This document shows, piece by piece, positions 1 through 7,420 of a stretch of DNA of 20,102 nucleotides. The stretch covers positions 1-20,102 of the forward strand of contig JBOFSR010000123.1 of NCBI GenBank assembly GCA_051651645.1, given 5' to 3'. Origin of the DNA: JBOFSR01 sp051651645 (GTDB taxonomy: Bacteria; Spirochaetota; Spirochaetia; Treponematales; Treponemataceae). Under the pieces are notes generated by a model. It had not been told where the DNA came from, searched no databases, and saw nothing but the letters and a program-made list of their open reading frames with translations. How positions within the stretch are numbered: the first letter of the stretch is position 1; every line of letters begins with the position of its first letter. The translations under genes and the position numbers were made by a program.

Positions 1-183
1 GTTATTGTTTTGAAAGATGATGATTCTATGATAAGACAAGCTGGTCGAAATCTTCCAAAAGTTTCTTTTCTTTCATATAATCGCTTGCGAGCACATGATT
101 TATATTATGGAAAAAAAATTGTAATGCTTGAAACTGCAGTGAAAAACCTTGCTGAATTTTATAATAAGGAGGATGTTGAGTAA
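1..183 (+). CDS. rplD: 50S ribosomal protein L4 (uL4), C-terminal part
   Basis: The window opens in frame inside a gene that ends with TAA at 181-183. The 60 visible residues include the RNLPKVSF segment and a C-terminal helix (MLETAVKNLAEFYN), which match the end of L4 in its expected place before L23. L4 binds 23S rRNA, and its loop lines the exit tunnel; that loop lies off the left edge. Full-length L4 is about 200 residues, so roughly two thirds is missing. The stop overlaps the rplW start by one base (TAATG), which suggests coupled translation. Confidence 0.93.
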   Translation, partial: VIVLKDDDSMIRQAGRNLPKVSFLSYNRLRAHDLYYGKKIVMLETAVKNLAEFYNKEDVE

Positions 184-467
184 TGATATATGAAGATATC
201 CTTATTGAGCCTGTTTTATCTGAAAAAGCAACTGAATTGCGTGAGCAAGGAAAGTATGTGTTTAAAGTGCATCCAAGTGCAAATAAATGTCAGATCAAAG
301 ATGCGGTTTCAAAATTATTTAATGTTAAAGTTGCAGGTTGTACGGTAATGAATGTATTTGGAAAAATGAAACGAGTACGTTATCGATCGGGAAGAACTGC
401 GAGTTGGAAAAAAGCAATCGTCAAGCTTGTGCCTGGCGAAACTATAAAAGTGTTCGAAGGCGTCTAG
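183..467 (+). CDS. rplW: 50S ribosomal protein L23 (uL23)
   Basis: This 94-residue protein has normal length for bacterial L23. It begins with the typical EPVLSEKA segment (residues 9-16) and continues with a YVFKV strand and a KDAVSKLFNVKV helix-strand unit. L23 binds 23S rRNA domain III at the tunnel exit and is the docking site for trigger factor and SRP. Glu14 in VLSEK corresponds to the conserved chaperone-contact glutamate. The start is fixed by AAGGAGG at 166-172, inside the rplD end, and by the TAATG overlap. Confidence 0.97.
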   Translation: MIYEDILIEPVLSEKATELREQGKYVFKVHPSANKCQIKDAVSKLFNVKVAGCTVMNVFGKMKRVRYRSGRTASWKKAIVKLVPGETIKVFEGV

Positions 468-505
468 TCGTTTGACGTAAGCCTCGGAATTGTAAGGGGA
501 ACCTA

Positions 506-1330
506 ATGGCTCTTAAAGTATATAAGCCGGTAACTGCGGGAACTCGAACACGGATCGATTTACGCAGGGATGAATTAACCACTGATAAACCACATAAAGG
601 TTTGTCTTATGGGTTGAAGGCAAATGGTGGACGCGGTGCAAAAGGTCGTATTTCTGTTCGTCATCAAGGTGGTGGACACAAGCGAAAGTATCGTGACATC
701 GATTTTAGAAGAAATAAGCACGGAATTCCAGGTGTTGTTCGTACAATTGAGTACGATCCAAACCGTAGTGCTAATATTGCATTGATTTTTTATGCAGATG
801 GTGAAAAGCGTTATATTCTTGCTCCTCGCGGATTGCAAGTTGGTCAGAAGATTCTTTCTGGCGAAAACGCTGCTCCAGAAGTCGGAAATGCTTTACCGTT
901 AGAAGCAATTCCTGTTGGATTTACGGTGCATAATATTGAGTTGACTATTGGAAAAGGTGGTCAGTTAGTTCGATCTGCAGGTACAAGTGCACTTGTCGCG
1001 GCAAAGGAAGGGGACTATGTTTCCATCAAACTTCCGTCAAGTGAGCTTCGCCGAATACACAAAAAGTGTTATGCAACTATTGGCGTTGTTGGAAATGAAG
1101 ATCACATGAATACGAGTCTTGGTAAGGCTGGTCGTTCACGCTGGAGAGGTATTCGCCCATCTGTGCGTGGTATGGCTATGAATCCTGTTGACCATCCGCT
1201 TGGTGGTGGTGAAGGTAGTGGAAAGGGACGTAATCCTGTAACTCCATGGGGTCAACCTTGTCGAGGTTATAAGACTCGTAAAAAACGAAAAGTTTCTAGT
1301 AATTTTATCATTACCAGACGTAAAAAATAG
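506..1330 (+). CDS. rplB: 50S ribosomal protein L2 (uL2)
   Basis: At 274 residues this is full length. It carries the RHQGGGHKRKYR block near residue 52 and the family signature NPVDHPLGGGEG. His230 in that signature is the residue equivalent to the conserved histidine near the peptidyl-transferase centre. The C-terminal tail is arginine/lysine-rich (KTRKKRKVSS) and binds rRNA. L2 is needed for subunit joining. The gene follows rplW by 38 bp with a GGGG-type ribosome-binding site near 496-500; nothing else was seen in the gap. Confidence 0.98.
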   Translation: MALKVYKPVTAGTRTRIDLRRDELTTDKPHKGLSYGLKANGGRGAKGRISVRHQGGGHKRKYRDIDFRRNKHGIPGVVRTIEYDPNRSANIALIFYADGEKRYILAPRGLQVGQKILSGENAAPEVGNALPLEAIPVGFTVHNIELTIGKGGQLVRSAGTSALVAAKEGDYVSIKLPSSELRRIHKKCYATIGVVGNEDHMNTSLGKAGRSRWRGIRPSVRGMAMNPVDHPLGGGEGSGKGRNPVTPWGQPCRGYKTRKKRKVSSNFIITRRKK

Positions 1331-1347
1331 TTGTATAGGAGCAAACA

Positions 1348-1626
1348 GTGTCAAGATCTGTTAAAAAAGGACCTTTTATAGAGAAAACTCTTTATAAAAA
1401 GGTAATCGAAATGAACAAATCGAGTGATAGAAAAATGATAAAAACATATTCTCGCTGTTCAACAATTATTCCTGAGATGGTTGGAAACACTATTTCAGTG
1501 TATAATGGTAAAGCATGGGTTCCAGTATATGTTACTGAAAATTTAGTTGGTCATAAGCTTGGAGAATTTTCTCCAACACGTGTGTTTCGTGGCCATGCTG
1601 GTTCTGATAAAAAAGCTGGGAGATAG
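1348..1626 (+). CDS. rpsS: 30S ribosomal protein S19 (uS19)
   Basis: This 92-residue protein starts at GTG, preceded by ATAGGAG at 1335-1341. It contains MSRSVKKGPFIEKTL at the N-terminus and the S19 core with the GHKLGEFSPTRVFRGH signature (about residues 69-84). S19 sits in the head of the 30S subunit with S13, near the A-site tRNA and the B1 intersubunit bridge. It lies in its standard position between L2 and L22, 17 bp after rplB and 5 bp before rplV. Confidence 0.97.
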   Translation: MSRSVKKGPFIEKTLYKKVIEMNKSSDRKMIKTYSRCSTIIPEMVGNTISVYNGKAWVPVYVTENLVGHKLGEFSPTRVFRGHAGSDKKAGR

Positions 1627-1631
1627 ATGAG

Positions 1632-1988
1632 ATGGCTGAAAATCGCAAATATATAGCCACTACAAAGTTTCTCATTGCATCGCCAACTAAGGTTCGTCCT
1701 GTTGCAAACGTTGTAAAGAGAAAACCTTGTTCTGAGGCTATGGCAATTCTTGAAAATATGCCGCAAAAAGGTGCTCGTTTAATTCGTGGAACTATGAAGT
1801 CAGCTATTGCAAATGCTCTTTTTGCAAATAAGAAACTTGATGAAGATATGTTGTATGTGAAGGAAATTCGTATTGATGAAGGTCCTCGTCTTAAGAGAGT
1901 ATGGTTTCGAGGTAAAGGTCGAGCAGATATGCTTTTAAAACGTATGTGTCATATAACCGTCATAGTTGATGAAAAGGCGGAGGTATAA
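1632..1988 (+). CDS. rplV: 50S ribosomal protein L22 (uL22)
   Basis: The 118-residue product has the L22 fold: an N-terminal YIATTKFLIASPTKVRPVANVV segment (shown only as landmark, near residues 7-28), a central helix pair, and the hairpin region ending in RLKRVWFRGKGRADMLLKR (residues about 86-104). The hairpin reaches into the exit tunnel beside L4 and is a classic site of macrolide resistance changes. Two extra in-frame bases between rpsS and the start leave a tight junction, with GGGAG at 1618-1622 as the likely ribosome-binding site. Confidence 0.96.
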   Translation: MAENRKYIATTKFLIASPTKVRPVANVVKRKPCSEAMAILENMPQKGARLIRGTMKSAIANALFANKKLDEDMLYVKEIRIDEGPRLKRVWFRGKGRADMLLKRMCHITVIVDEKAEV

Positions 1989-1990
1989 CT

Positions 1991-2986
1991 GTGGGTCAAA
2001 AAGTAAATCCTATAGGATTACGTTTAGGGATTAACAAAACATGGCAATCCCGTTGGTATGCAGATTTCCGTGAGTATGGAGATTTGTTGCATGAAGACTT
2101 AAGAATCAGAGCTCTGATTAAAAAATTGCCTGAGTGTAAAAATGCTGACATTGCAGAAGTTGAAATTGTTCGTCATCCACAAAGGGTAACGATCGTGATT
2201 CATACTGCGCGTCCAGGTGTTATTATTGGTGTAAAAGGTGCTAATATTGAATTAATTGGTGCCCAAATCCAAAAGCATGTTTCTAAAAAAGTTCAAATTA
2301 AGATTCGTGAAATCAAACGAGCTGAGACAAATGCTTCTTTAGTTGCACAGAATATTGCACGCCAGTTGATTAATCGAGCTTCTTTTAGACGAGCGATGAA
2401 GCATGCTTCATCAAATGCAATGAAAGCTGGTTGCCAAGGAATTAAAATTCGTTTGAGCGGTCGTTTAGGCGGAGCTGAAATGTCTCGAACTGAAGAGCAT
2501 AAAGAAGGACGCGTTCCTCTTCATACACTTCGTGCTGATATTGATTATGCTTTTGCTGAGTCTTTTACAACATTTGGAAAGATTGGTGTTAAGGTTTGGA
2601 TTTATAATGGCATGATGTATTATAATGAGCAAAATACTGATGCTGGTCAACTTTTGAAAAAAAGACGAGATAGAACAGATCGTAATGAGCGAAGCGAGAG
2701 GCCAGAGCAACGGCCGGCAAGATCTGAAAAAGCAAGCGTGGCTGAAAAAAAACCTGCCACTAAAACAGAGAAAGCAGCTGTTGCAAAAAAAGAAAAAGCT
2801 TCAGTTGAAACAACTTCTAAAAAGGTATCTGCAAAAGAAACCGCTAAAGAAATGCCTTCAACAGAAGGAACTTCTAGTGAAGTAGTTGCAAAAGCTGAAA
2901 AAAAAGTAGCTGCTCCAAAAAAGCCTCGAGCGAAAAAAGAAGATGCAAAACCTGTAAAGGAGGCTAACGATGGCGTTGAGTCCTAA
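1991..2986 (+). CDS. rpsC: 30S ribosomal protein S3 (uS3) with long charged C-terminal tail
   Basis: A GTG start is preceded by GGCGGAGGT around 1976-1984. Residues 1 to about 212 are normal S3: an N-terminal domain, a type II KH domain with GVIIGVKGANI at about 76-86, and the C-terminal SGRLGGAEMSR motif. S3 lies at the mRNA entry site of the 30S head with S10 and S14. The protein then continues for about 119 residues of Lys, Ala, Glu, Thr and Ser-rich low-complexity sequence, giving 331 residues against roughly 210-240 for typical S3. The tail overlaps rplP by 17 bp and encodes that gene's ribosome-binding site. The reading frame is open throughout, so this is an extension and not a fusion with a recognisable domain. 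Confidence 0.97.
   Translation: MGQKVNPIGLRLGINKTWQSRWYADFREYGDLLHEDLRIRALIKKLPECKNADIAEVEIVRHPQRVTIVIHTARPGVIIGVKGANIELIGAQIQKHVSKKVQIKIREIKRAETNASLVAQNIARQLINRASFRRAMKHASSNAMKAGCQGIKIRLSGRLGGAEMSRTEEHKEGRVPLHTLRADIDYAFAESFTTFGKIGVKVWIYNGMMYYNEQNTDAGQLLKKRRDRTDRNERSERPEQRPARSEKASVAEKKPATKTEKAAVAKKEKASVETTSKKVSAKETAKEMPSTEGTSSEVVAKAEKKVAAPKKPRAKKEDAKPVKEANDGVES
2956..2963 (+). promoter_or_regulatory. Ribosome-binding site of rplP inside rpsC
   Basis: AAAGGAGG is a near-perfect Shine-Dalgarno sequence 6 bp before the rplP ATG at 2970. It lies within the last codons of rpsC (Val-Lys-Glu-Ala) and fixes the rplP start, which overlaps rpsC by 17 bp. Confidence 0.85.
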
Positions 2987-3389
2987 GAGAGTTAAGCATA
3001 GAAAAGTACAGCGTGGTCGTATTAAAGGTAATGCGACGCGAGGTAATGAGTTGGATTTTGGGGATTATGCCCTTGTAGCATTAGAACCGTTTTGGCTTAC
3101 TAATCGACAAATTGAAGCAGCTCGTGTTGCTTTGAATCGTCGAATGAGTCGTAAGGGGCAAGTTTGGATACGGATTTTTCCAGATAAACCATATTCAAAA
3201 AAGCCTGCTGAAACTCGAATGGGTAAGGGAAAAGGTGCTCCAGAGTATTGGACTGCAGTTATTAAGCCAGGTCAAATAATTTTTGAAGTTACTGGTGTTG
3301 ATCAATCAATAGCTGAAGCTGCAATTCATCTTGCTGGTAGCAAGTTACCTTTTAAAACAAAAATTGCATATAGCAATGCTGTTGAATAA
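2970..3389 (+). CDS. rplP: 50S ribosomal protein L16 (uL16)
   Basis: The 139-residue protein has the L16 hallmarks: the N-terminal PKRVKHRKVQRGR block, the family signature RRMSRKGQVWIRIFPDKP (about residues 57-74) and RMGKGKGAPEYW (residues 82-93). The conserved Arg in the RMGKGKG loop is the residue hydroxylated in some bacteria. L16 helps shape the A site and is a late-assembly 50S protein. The start overlaps the end of rpsC by 17 bp, and a strong internal Shine-Dalgarno site supports it. Confidence 0.97.
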   Translation: MALSPKRVKHRKVQRGRIKGNATRGNELDFGDYALVALEPFWLTNRQIEAARVALNRRMSRKGQVWIRIFPDKPYSKKPAETRMGKGKGAPEYWTAVIKPGQIIFEVTGVDQSIAEAAIHLAGSKLPFKTKIAYSNAVE

Positions 3390-3399
3390 GGAGAGCTAA

Positions 3400-3612
3400 A
3401 TGGCAAAGGTAAAATCAAAATCTGATAAAGAGTTGACATATTCTGAGCTTGTTATTAAACGTAACGAGTTAAAGAAGAAGTATATGGATTTCCGTTTTCA
3501 AAAAATTATTGGAACGGTAGAGAATCCCATGCAAAAGCGTATGATGAGACGAGAAATCGCAACATTAAATACGTTCATACGGCAAAAAGAAATTGCCGGT
3601 TTGGATAAGTAG
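3400..3612 (+). CDS. rpmC: 50S ribosomal protein L29 (uL29)
   Basis: This 70-residue, mostly helical protein has the two-helix L29 pattern: ELTYSELVIKRNELKKKYMDFRFQK, shown only in part, then NPMQKRMMRREIATLNTFIRQKE (residues about 42-64) with the conserved RREIA core. It sits beside L23 at the tunnel exit and contributes to the SRP and trigger-factor platform. GGAGAG at 3390-3395 lies 4 bp before the ATG. The position between L16 and S17 is the standard one. Confidence 0.95.
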   Translation: MAKVKSKSDKELTYSELVIKRNELKKKYMDFRFQKIIGTVENPMQKRMMRREIATLNTFIRQKEIAGLDK

Positions 3613-3621
3613 GAGTTGACC

Positions 3622-3891
3622 GTGGAAGAACAAAACGTTCATAAGCCGGTACGTCGTGAATTTGTTGGTAAAGTTTCAAGTGATAAAATGGATAAAACCA
3701 TTGTTGTTTCTGTAACAACCAAAAAACTTCACCGGTTGTATAAAAAATATGTTACGCGTGTCAAAAAGTATAAGGCACATGATGAGAAAAATGATGCTCA
3801 CATTGGAGATACCGTTCGTATTGTTGAGTGTCGCCCAATAAGCAAAGAAAAGTGCTGGCGCCTTGCTGACATAGTTGAGCGGGCTCGGTAA
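3622..3891 (+). CDS. rpsQ: 30S ribosomal protein S17 (uS17)
   Basis: S17 is an OB-fold primary 16S rRNA binder in the 30S body. The signs are REFVGKVSSDKMDKTIVVSV (residues about 12-31), the YKAHDE loop, and the signature GDTVRIVECRPISKEKCW near the C-terminus. The frame is open from a TTG at 3616, but AGGAG at 3611-3615 abuts that codon. The GTG at 3622 has a 6-bp spacing and is preferred, giving 89 residues. Confidence 0.94.
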   Translation: MEEQNVHKPVRREFVGKVSSDKMDKTIVVSVTTKKLHRLYKKYVTRVKKYKAHDEKNDAHIGDTVRIVECRPISKEKCWRLADIVERAR

Positions 3892-3909
3892 TTAAGGAGA
3901 AAGTGTAAA

Positions 3910-4278
3910 ATGATTCAGATGCAAACGTATTTGAACGTCGCTGATAACTCCGGAGCAAAACTTGTTCAATGTATTAAAGTTATTGGTGGTTCTCATCGTC
4001 GATATGCAAGTATTGGTGACGTAATTGTTGTTGCAGTAAAGGATGCAAATCCGACTTCTGCAATTAAAAAAGGATCTGTTGAAAAAGCAGTTATTGTTCG
4101 CATTTCCAAAGAATATCGACGACCTGACGGAACGTATATTCGCTTTGATGATAACGCTTGTGTTATTATTGATGCAAATAAAAATCCAAAGGGAAAGCGT
4201 GTTTTTGGTCCTGTTGCCCGTGAACTTCGAGATATGGATTACATGAAGATAGTTTCACTTGCACCAGAAGTACTGTAA
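3910..4278 (+). CDS. rplN: 50S ribosomal protein L14 (uL14)
   Basis: The 122-residue product has exactly the usual L14 length. It begins MIQMQTYLNVADNSGAK, contains KGSVEKAVIVRISKEYRRPDG (landmark near residues 54-72), and ends with the GPVARELRDMDYMKIVSLAPEVL region. L14 forms part of intersubunit bridges on the 50S face and contacts L19. AAGGAG at 3894-3899 is well placed for the ATG. It begins the spc section of the cluster (L14-L24-L5-S14-S8-L6-L18-S5-L30-L15-SecY). Confidence 0.97.
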   Translation: MIQMQTYLNVADNSGAKLVQCIKVIGGSHRRYASIGDVIVVAVKDANPTSAIKKGSVEKAVIVRISKEYRRPDGTYIRFDDNACVIIDANKNPKGKRVFGPVARELRDMDYMKIVSLAPEVL

Positions 4279-4304
4279 TGCAGGTTCTTAAGGAGTAGTT
4301 GAAT

Positions 4305-4619
4305 ATGATAAAAAAATTCAAAATCCGTAAGGACGATACGGTTGAAGTGATTGCAGGAAAAGACAAAGGAAAGCGTGGAAACGTTATTCGGGTTCTTCGT
4401 GATAAAGATCGCATTCTTGTAGCTGGCGTAAACATCGTAAAAAAAGCGATGAAAAAACGAACGCAACAAGATCGTGGTGGTATCATCGAAATTGAAGCAC
4501 CTTTGCACATATCAAATGTAATGATTGTTTGCAAAAAGTGCGGTCCTGTGAAAATTGGATATAAAATTGACGGCGAAAACAAAAAACGTGTTTGTCGTAA
4601 ATGTGGAGACAGTGTATAA
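4305..4619 (+). CDS. rplX: 50S ribosomal protein L24 (uL24) with paired CxxC motifs
   Basis: The KOW motif (DDTVEVIAGKDKGKRGNVIRV, residues about 10-30) identifies L24, an early 50S assembly initiator near the tunnel exit. The C-terminus has VCKKC and VCRKC, two CxxC pairs that could bind zinc, as in many bacterial L24 proteins. A TTG at 4299 is in frame, but AAGGAG at 4290-4295 is only 3 bp from it and 9 bp from ATG 4305, so the shorter 104-residue form is chosen. The stop overlaps the rplE start (TAATG, 4617-4621). Confidence 0.94.
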   Translation: MIKKFKIRKDDTVEVIAGKDKGKRGNVIRVLRDKDRILVAGVNIVKKAMKKRTQQDRGGIIEIEAPLHISNVMIVCKKCGPVKIGYKIDGENKKRVCRKCGDSV

Positions 4620-5170
4620 TGGCAAATTATGTACCTCGGCTTAAGAAAGTCTATAAGGAAAAAATTGCTCCCGAATTATTTAAAGAACTTGGCTACAAGT
4701 CTGTTATGCAAATACCAGAAGTTAAAAAAATTGTAGTAAGTATGGGCATTGGGGAAGCTTTGACGAACAAGAAACTTCTTGATGCTGCAGTAACTGACTT
4801 AAGTATGATTACAGGTCAGAAGGCTGTGAAAACAAGGGCAAGAAAAAGCATTGCTAACTTTAAATTGCGTGAGGGCAATGAGATTGGAGCTAAAGTAACG
4901 TTGCGTGGTTCACAAATGTATGATTTTTTGGATCGCTTAGTAAACGTTGCGTTGCCTCGTGTTAAGGATTTTCGTGGAATAAAACCAAACGGTTTTGATG
5001 GAAACGGAAATTATTCTCTTGGAATTACCGAGCAAATCATTTTTCCAGAAATTGATTTCGATAAAATCGAAAGAGTTGCTGGATTAAATATTAGCATTAT
5101 AACGAATGCTAAAACTGATAATGATGCTCGTGTTTTACTTACCAAATTTGGTATGCCCTTTAGGAAATAG
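4619..5170 (+). CDS. rplE: 50S ribosomal protein L5 (uL5)
   Basis: L5 binds 5S rRNA in the central protuberance and contacts P-site tRNA. The 183-residue product has YVPRLKKVYKEKIAPELFK at the N-terminus, the signature KIVVSMGIGEALTNKK (from about residue 39), and the conserved RDFRG-like segment (KDFRGIKPNGFDGNGN). The frame extends upstream to 4601, but that would add residues with no L5 match. ATG 4619 overlaps the rplX stop by one base, and GGAG at 4605-4608 serves as its ribosome-binding site. Confidence 0.97.
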   Translation: MANYVPRLKKVYKEKIAPELFKELGYKSVMQIPEVKKIVVSMGIGEALTNKKLLDAAVTDLSMITGQKAVKTRARKSIANFKLREGNEIGAKVTLRGSQMYDFLDRLVNVALPRVKDFRGIKPNGFDGNGNYSLGITEQIIFPEIDFDKIERVAGLNISIITNAKTDNDARVLLTKFGMPFRK

Positions 5171-5180
5171 GTGAAAGTTA

Positions 5181-5366
5181 ATGGCTAAAAAATGCTTAAT
5201 AATCAAAGCTAATGCAACACCTAAGTATAGTACTCGAAAGTACAATCGCTGTAAGGTGTGTGGTCGTCCCCGTGGATATTTGCGAAAGTTTCAAATGTGT
5301 CGTGTTTGTTTTCGTAAATTAGCAAGTGAAGGTCTGTTACCAGGCGTTACTAAATCTAGTTGGTAG
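5181..5366 (+). CDS. rpsN: 30S ribosomal protein S14 type Z (uS14, zinc form)
   Basis: This is the short, zinc-binding S14: 61 residues with Cys24-x2-Cys27 and Cys40-x2-Cys43. Characteristic sequence is RCKVCGRPRGYLRKFQMCR and the C-terminal GVTKSSW. S14 binds the head of 16S rRNA and contacts S3. The zinc-independent paralogue is longer (about 100 residues) and lacks these cysteines. The gene lies between L5 and S8 as expected, 10 bp after rplE. Confidence 0.97.
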   Translation: MAKKCLIIKANATPKYSTRKYNRCKVCGRPRGYLRKFQMCRVCFRKLASEGLLPGVTKSSW

Positions 5367-5375
5367 GAGGAAGAA

Positions 5376-5774
5376 ATGAGTGTTTCAGACCCTATTGCAG
5401 ATATGTTGACAAAAGTACGTAATGCAACTATGGCTCGTCATGAGAAAGTAGATATTTCCGCTTCTAAATTAAAGTTAGAAATTGTGAAAATTCTAAAAAA
5501 TGAAGGATACATCAAAAACTTCAAAAAAACAGTTGTGGATGGTTTTAATCAAATCCGCATCTTCTTGAAATATGATGATTCAAATGAACCTGTAATACAT
5601 GGATTAAAGAAAATATCGACTCCTGGTCGACGGGTGTATTCAGGCTATAAGGATATACCACGAATCTATAATGGTTATGGTACTGTGATTGTTTCAACAT
5701 CGCTTGGTGTTACAACGGGTAAACGAGCATCTGAGAAGATGGTCGGTGGCGAATTGATTTGTTCAATTTGGTAG
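5376..5774 (+). CDS. rpsH: 30S ribosomal protein S8 (uS8)
   Basis: The 132-residue protein begins MSVSDPIADMLTKVRNATMA, the standard S8 N-terminus, and ends with STSLGVTTGKRASEKMVGGE, the family signature near residue 107. S8 is a primary binder of the 16S central domain and, in E. coli, the translational repressor of the spc operon. Whether that control operates here cannot be told by eye. GGAGG at 5366-5370 precedes the ATG by 5 bp. Confidence 0.97.
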   Translation: MSVSDPIADMLTKVRNATMARHEKVDISASKLKLEIVKILKNEGYIKNFKKTVVDGFNQIRIFLKYDDSNEPVIHGLKKISTPGRRVYSGYKDIPRIYNGYGTVIVSTSLGVTTGKRASEKMVGGELICSIW

Positions 5775-5786
5775 AAAGGAGAATAT

Positions 5787-6326
5787 ATGTCTAGAGTTGG
5801 TAAGTTACCTATTACTATTCCTCAAGGTGTAAAAGTGAACGTTTCTCCTACCTGTATTGATGTTGAGGGTCCAAAAGGAAAGCTTTCACAAGCCTATCTT
5901 AATGTTGTTGAAATCACTGTTGATGAAAATAGTGTTGTTGTAAATCGAAAAGATGAATCAAAGCAAGCTCGATCCGCTCATGGATTGTATCGTAATTTGA
6001 TTCAAAATATGGTAACTGGTGTTACTGCAGGATTTACAAAAAGTCTTATTATCACAGGTGTTGGTTATCGTGCAGAAGTGCAAGGAAACCTTCTTATAAT
6101 GAATCTTGGTTTTTCAACTGATTTTATTGCAGGAATCCCTGAGGATTTAACTGTAGTATCTGATGGACAAGGAAAAGTTTCTATAAGCGGTATTGATAAA
6201 CAACGAGTTGGCGAATTTGCAGCTCAAATTCGTAAGTTACGAAAACCAGAGCCTTATAAGGGTAAAGGAATTCGTTATGAAAATGAAGTTATTAGACGAA
6301 AAGTCGGAAAATCTGGCGTTAAATAA
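5787..6326 (+). CDS. rplF: 50S ribosomal protein L6 (uL6)
   Basis: L6 has two repeated domains, both visible in this 179-residue product: an N-terminal SRVGKLPITIPQGVKV segment and the C-terminal signature PEPYKGKGIRYENEVIRRK (residues about 154-172). It lies near the factor-binding base of the L7/L12 stalk. AAAGGAG at 5776-5782 supports the start. Length and position after S8 are both standard. Confidence 0.97.
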   Translation: MSRVGKLPITIPQGVKVNVSPTCIDVEGPKGKLSQAYLNVVEITVDENSVVVNRKDESKQARSAHGLYRNLIQNMVTGVTAGFTKSLIITGVGYRAEVQGNLLIMNLGFSTDFIAGIPEDLTVVSDGQGKVSISGIDKQRVGEFAAQIRKLRKPEPYKGKGIRYENEVIRRKVGKSGVK

Positions 6327-6338
6327 GGGTAAAGCGGT

Positions 6339-6701
6339 ATGTTAAGGAAACTAGACGATAAACAGAGAAGACGGATTAAAAGAAAAAATCATATCCGTAA
6401 ACACCTTCGCGGTTCAGCTTCTCGCCCGCGTATGACAGTAACTCGTAGTAACTGTAATTTGTATGTGCAGGTAATTGATGACGATGCAGGAAAAACATTA
6501 GCATCAATTTCTACTCTTGAAAAAGATTTTGCAAAGATTAAGGCAACGGTCGAGGGAGCAGAAAAATTAGGTGAGGCAATGGGTACTCGTTTAAAAGAAA
6601 AAAACATCACAACAGTTGTTTTTGATCGAAATGGTTATCTCTACCACGGCGTAGTGAAAGCCCTAGCAGATGGCACACGAAAAGCCGGAATTGTTTTCTA
6701 G
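6339..6701 (+). CDS. rplR: 50S ribosomal protein L18 (uL18)
   Basis: The 120-residue protein has an arginine/lysine-rich N-terminus (KQRRRIKRKNHIRKHLRG), then the S11-like fold with RPRMTVTRSNCNLYVQVIDD and the FDRNGYLYHGVVKALADG signature near residues 95-112. L18 binds 5S rRNA together with L5. AAGGG at 6324-6328 is a modest ribosome-binding site. Placement between L6 and S5 is canonical. Confidence 0.96.
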   Translation: MLRKLDDKQRRRIKRKNHIRKHLRGSASRPRMTVTRSNCNLYVQVIDDDAGKTLASISTLEKDFAKIKATVEGAEKLGEAMGTRLKEKNITTVVFDRNGYLYHGVVKALADGTRKAGIVF

Positions 6702-6709
6702 GAGAGTAT

Positions 6710-7225
6710 ATGGAATACCAAAGAAATAATAGAGACCAACCAAAAGAAAAAGAATTTGTTGAGAAGTTGGTAAAACTTAACCGAACAGCAAAGGTTGTAA
6801 AAGGTGGACGACGTTTTTCTTTTTCAGCTTTGACTGTGGTTGGTGATAAAAAAGGTAGAGTCGGTTTTGGTTTTGGTAAGGCAAATGATGTTACTGAAGC
6901 TATTAGAAAAAGTATTGAAAAAGCAAAACGCAATTTAATTGTTGTGCCTTTGAAAAATGGAACAATTCCCCATGAGATTCAATCTCAATTTAAGAGTTCT
7001 TCTGTTTTGTTAAAGCCTGCTTGTTCAGGAACAGGAATTATTGCTGGTGGAGCTGTTCGTGCTGTTTTAGAAGCTGCAGGAGCGACTGATGTTCTGTCTA
7101 AGTCATTAGGTTCAAATGCTCAGGTAAATGTTGTTCGTGCAACGTTTGCGTGTATTAAAAACTTAATGAATGCACGTTCTGTTGCATCTAACCGAGGTAA
7201 AACTCTTAAGGATTTATGGGGTTAA
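6710..7225 (+). CDS. rpsE: 30S ribosomal protein S5 (uS5)
   Basis: The product (171 residues) contains the double-stranded-RNA-binding-like N-terminal domain (FVEKLVKLNRTAKVVKGGRR, then GRVGFGFGKANDVTEAIRKS) and the C-terminal domain with GTGIIAGGAVRAVLEAAGA. S5 contributes to decoding accuracy at the mRNA entry channel with S3 and S4. GGAG at 6702-6705 lies 4 bp before the ATG. Its N-terminus is slightly richer in Asn/Glu than the core but shows nothing unusual. Confidence 0.97.
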   Translation: MEYQRNNRDQPKEKEFVEKLVKLNRTAKVVKGGRRFSFSALTVVGDKKGRVGFGFGKANDVTEAIRKSIEKAKRNLIVVPLKNGTIPHEIQSQFKSSSVLLKPACSGTGIIAGGAVRAVLEAAGATDVLSKSLGSNAQVNVVRATFACIKNLMNARSVASNRGKTLKDLWG

Positions 7226-7228
7226 AGA

Positions 7229-7420
7229 ATGGCAAAATTAAAACAACTTAAAATTAAGCTCATTCGTAGCACTATTTCTCAAAAACCTAAAAAAGTGGCA
7301 ACTGTGCGTGCTTTGGGGTTAAAAAAAATCAATTCAACAGTGATTAAAGAAGCAAATCCTTGTATTTTAGGAATGGTTTCTTCTATATCACATTTGGTTG
7401 AAGTTGAAGAGGTAAAATAA
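7229..7420 (+). CDS. rpmD: 50S ribosomal protein L30 (uL30)
   Basis: A 63-residue bacterial-type L30 lies between S5 and L15, as expected. The core KIKLIRSTISQKPKKVATVRALGL (only a landmark, residues 8-31) contains the L30 pattern with the conserved Leu-Lys-Ile (LKKINSTV) turn. It is a small structural protein on the 50S surface. The TAATG junction with rplO overlaps by one base. Its Shine-Dalgarno sequence is weak (GGGG at 7217-7220), so coupling to rpsE translation is plausible. Confidence 0.94.
   Translation: MAKLKQLKIKLIRSTISQKPKKVATVRALGLKKINSTVIKEANPCILGMVSSISHLVEVEEVK

Noticed and set aside
2685..2885. 66-residue Lys/Leu-rich frame inside rpsC
   Set aside because: It is an out-of-frame reading of the A-rich S3 tail and has no independent start signals.
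4166..4582. Antisense open frames opposite rplN and rplX
   Set aside because: They overlap conserved ribosomal genes entirely and show no protein family features.
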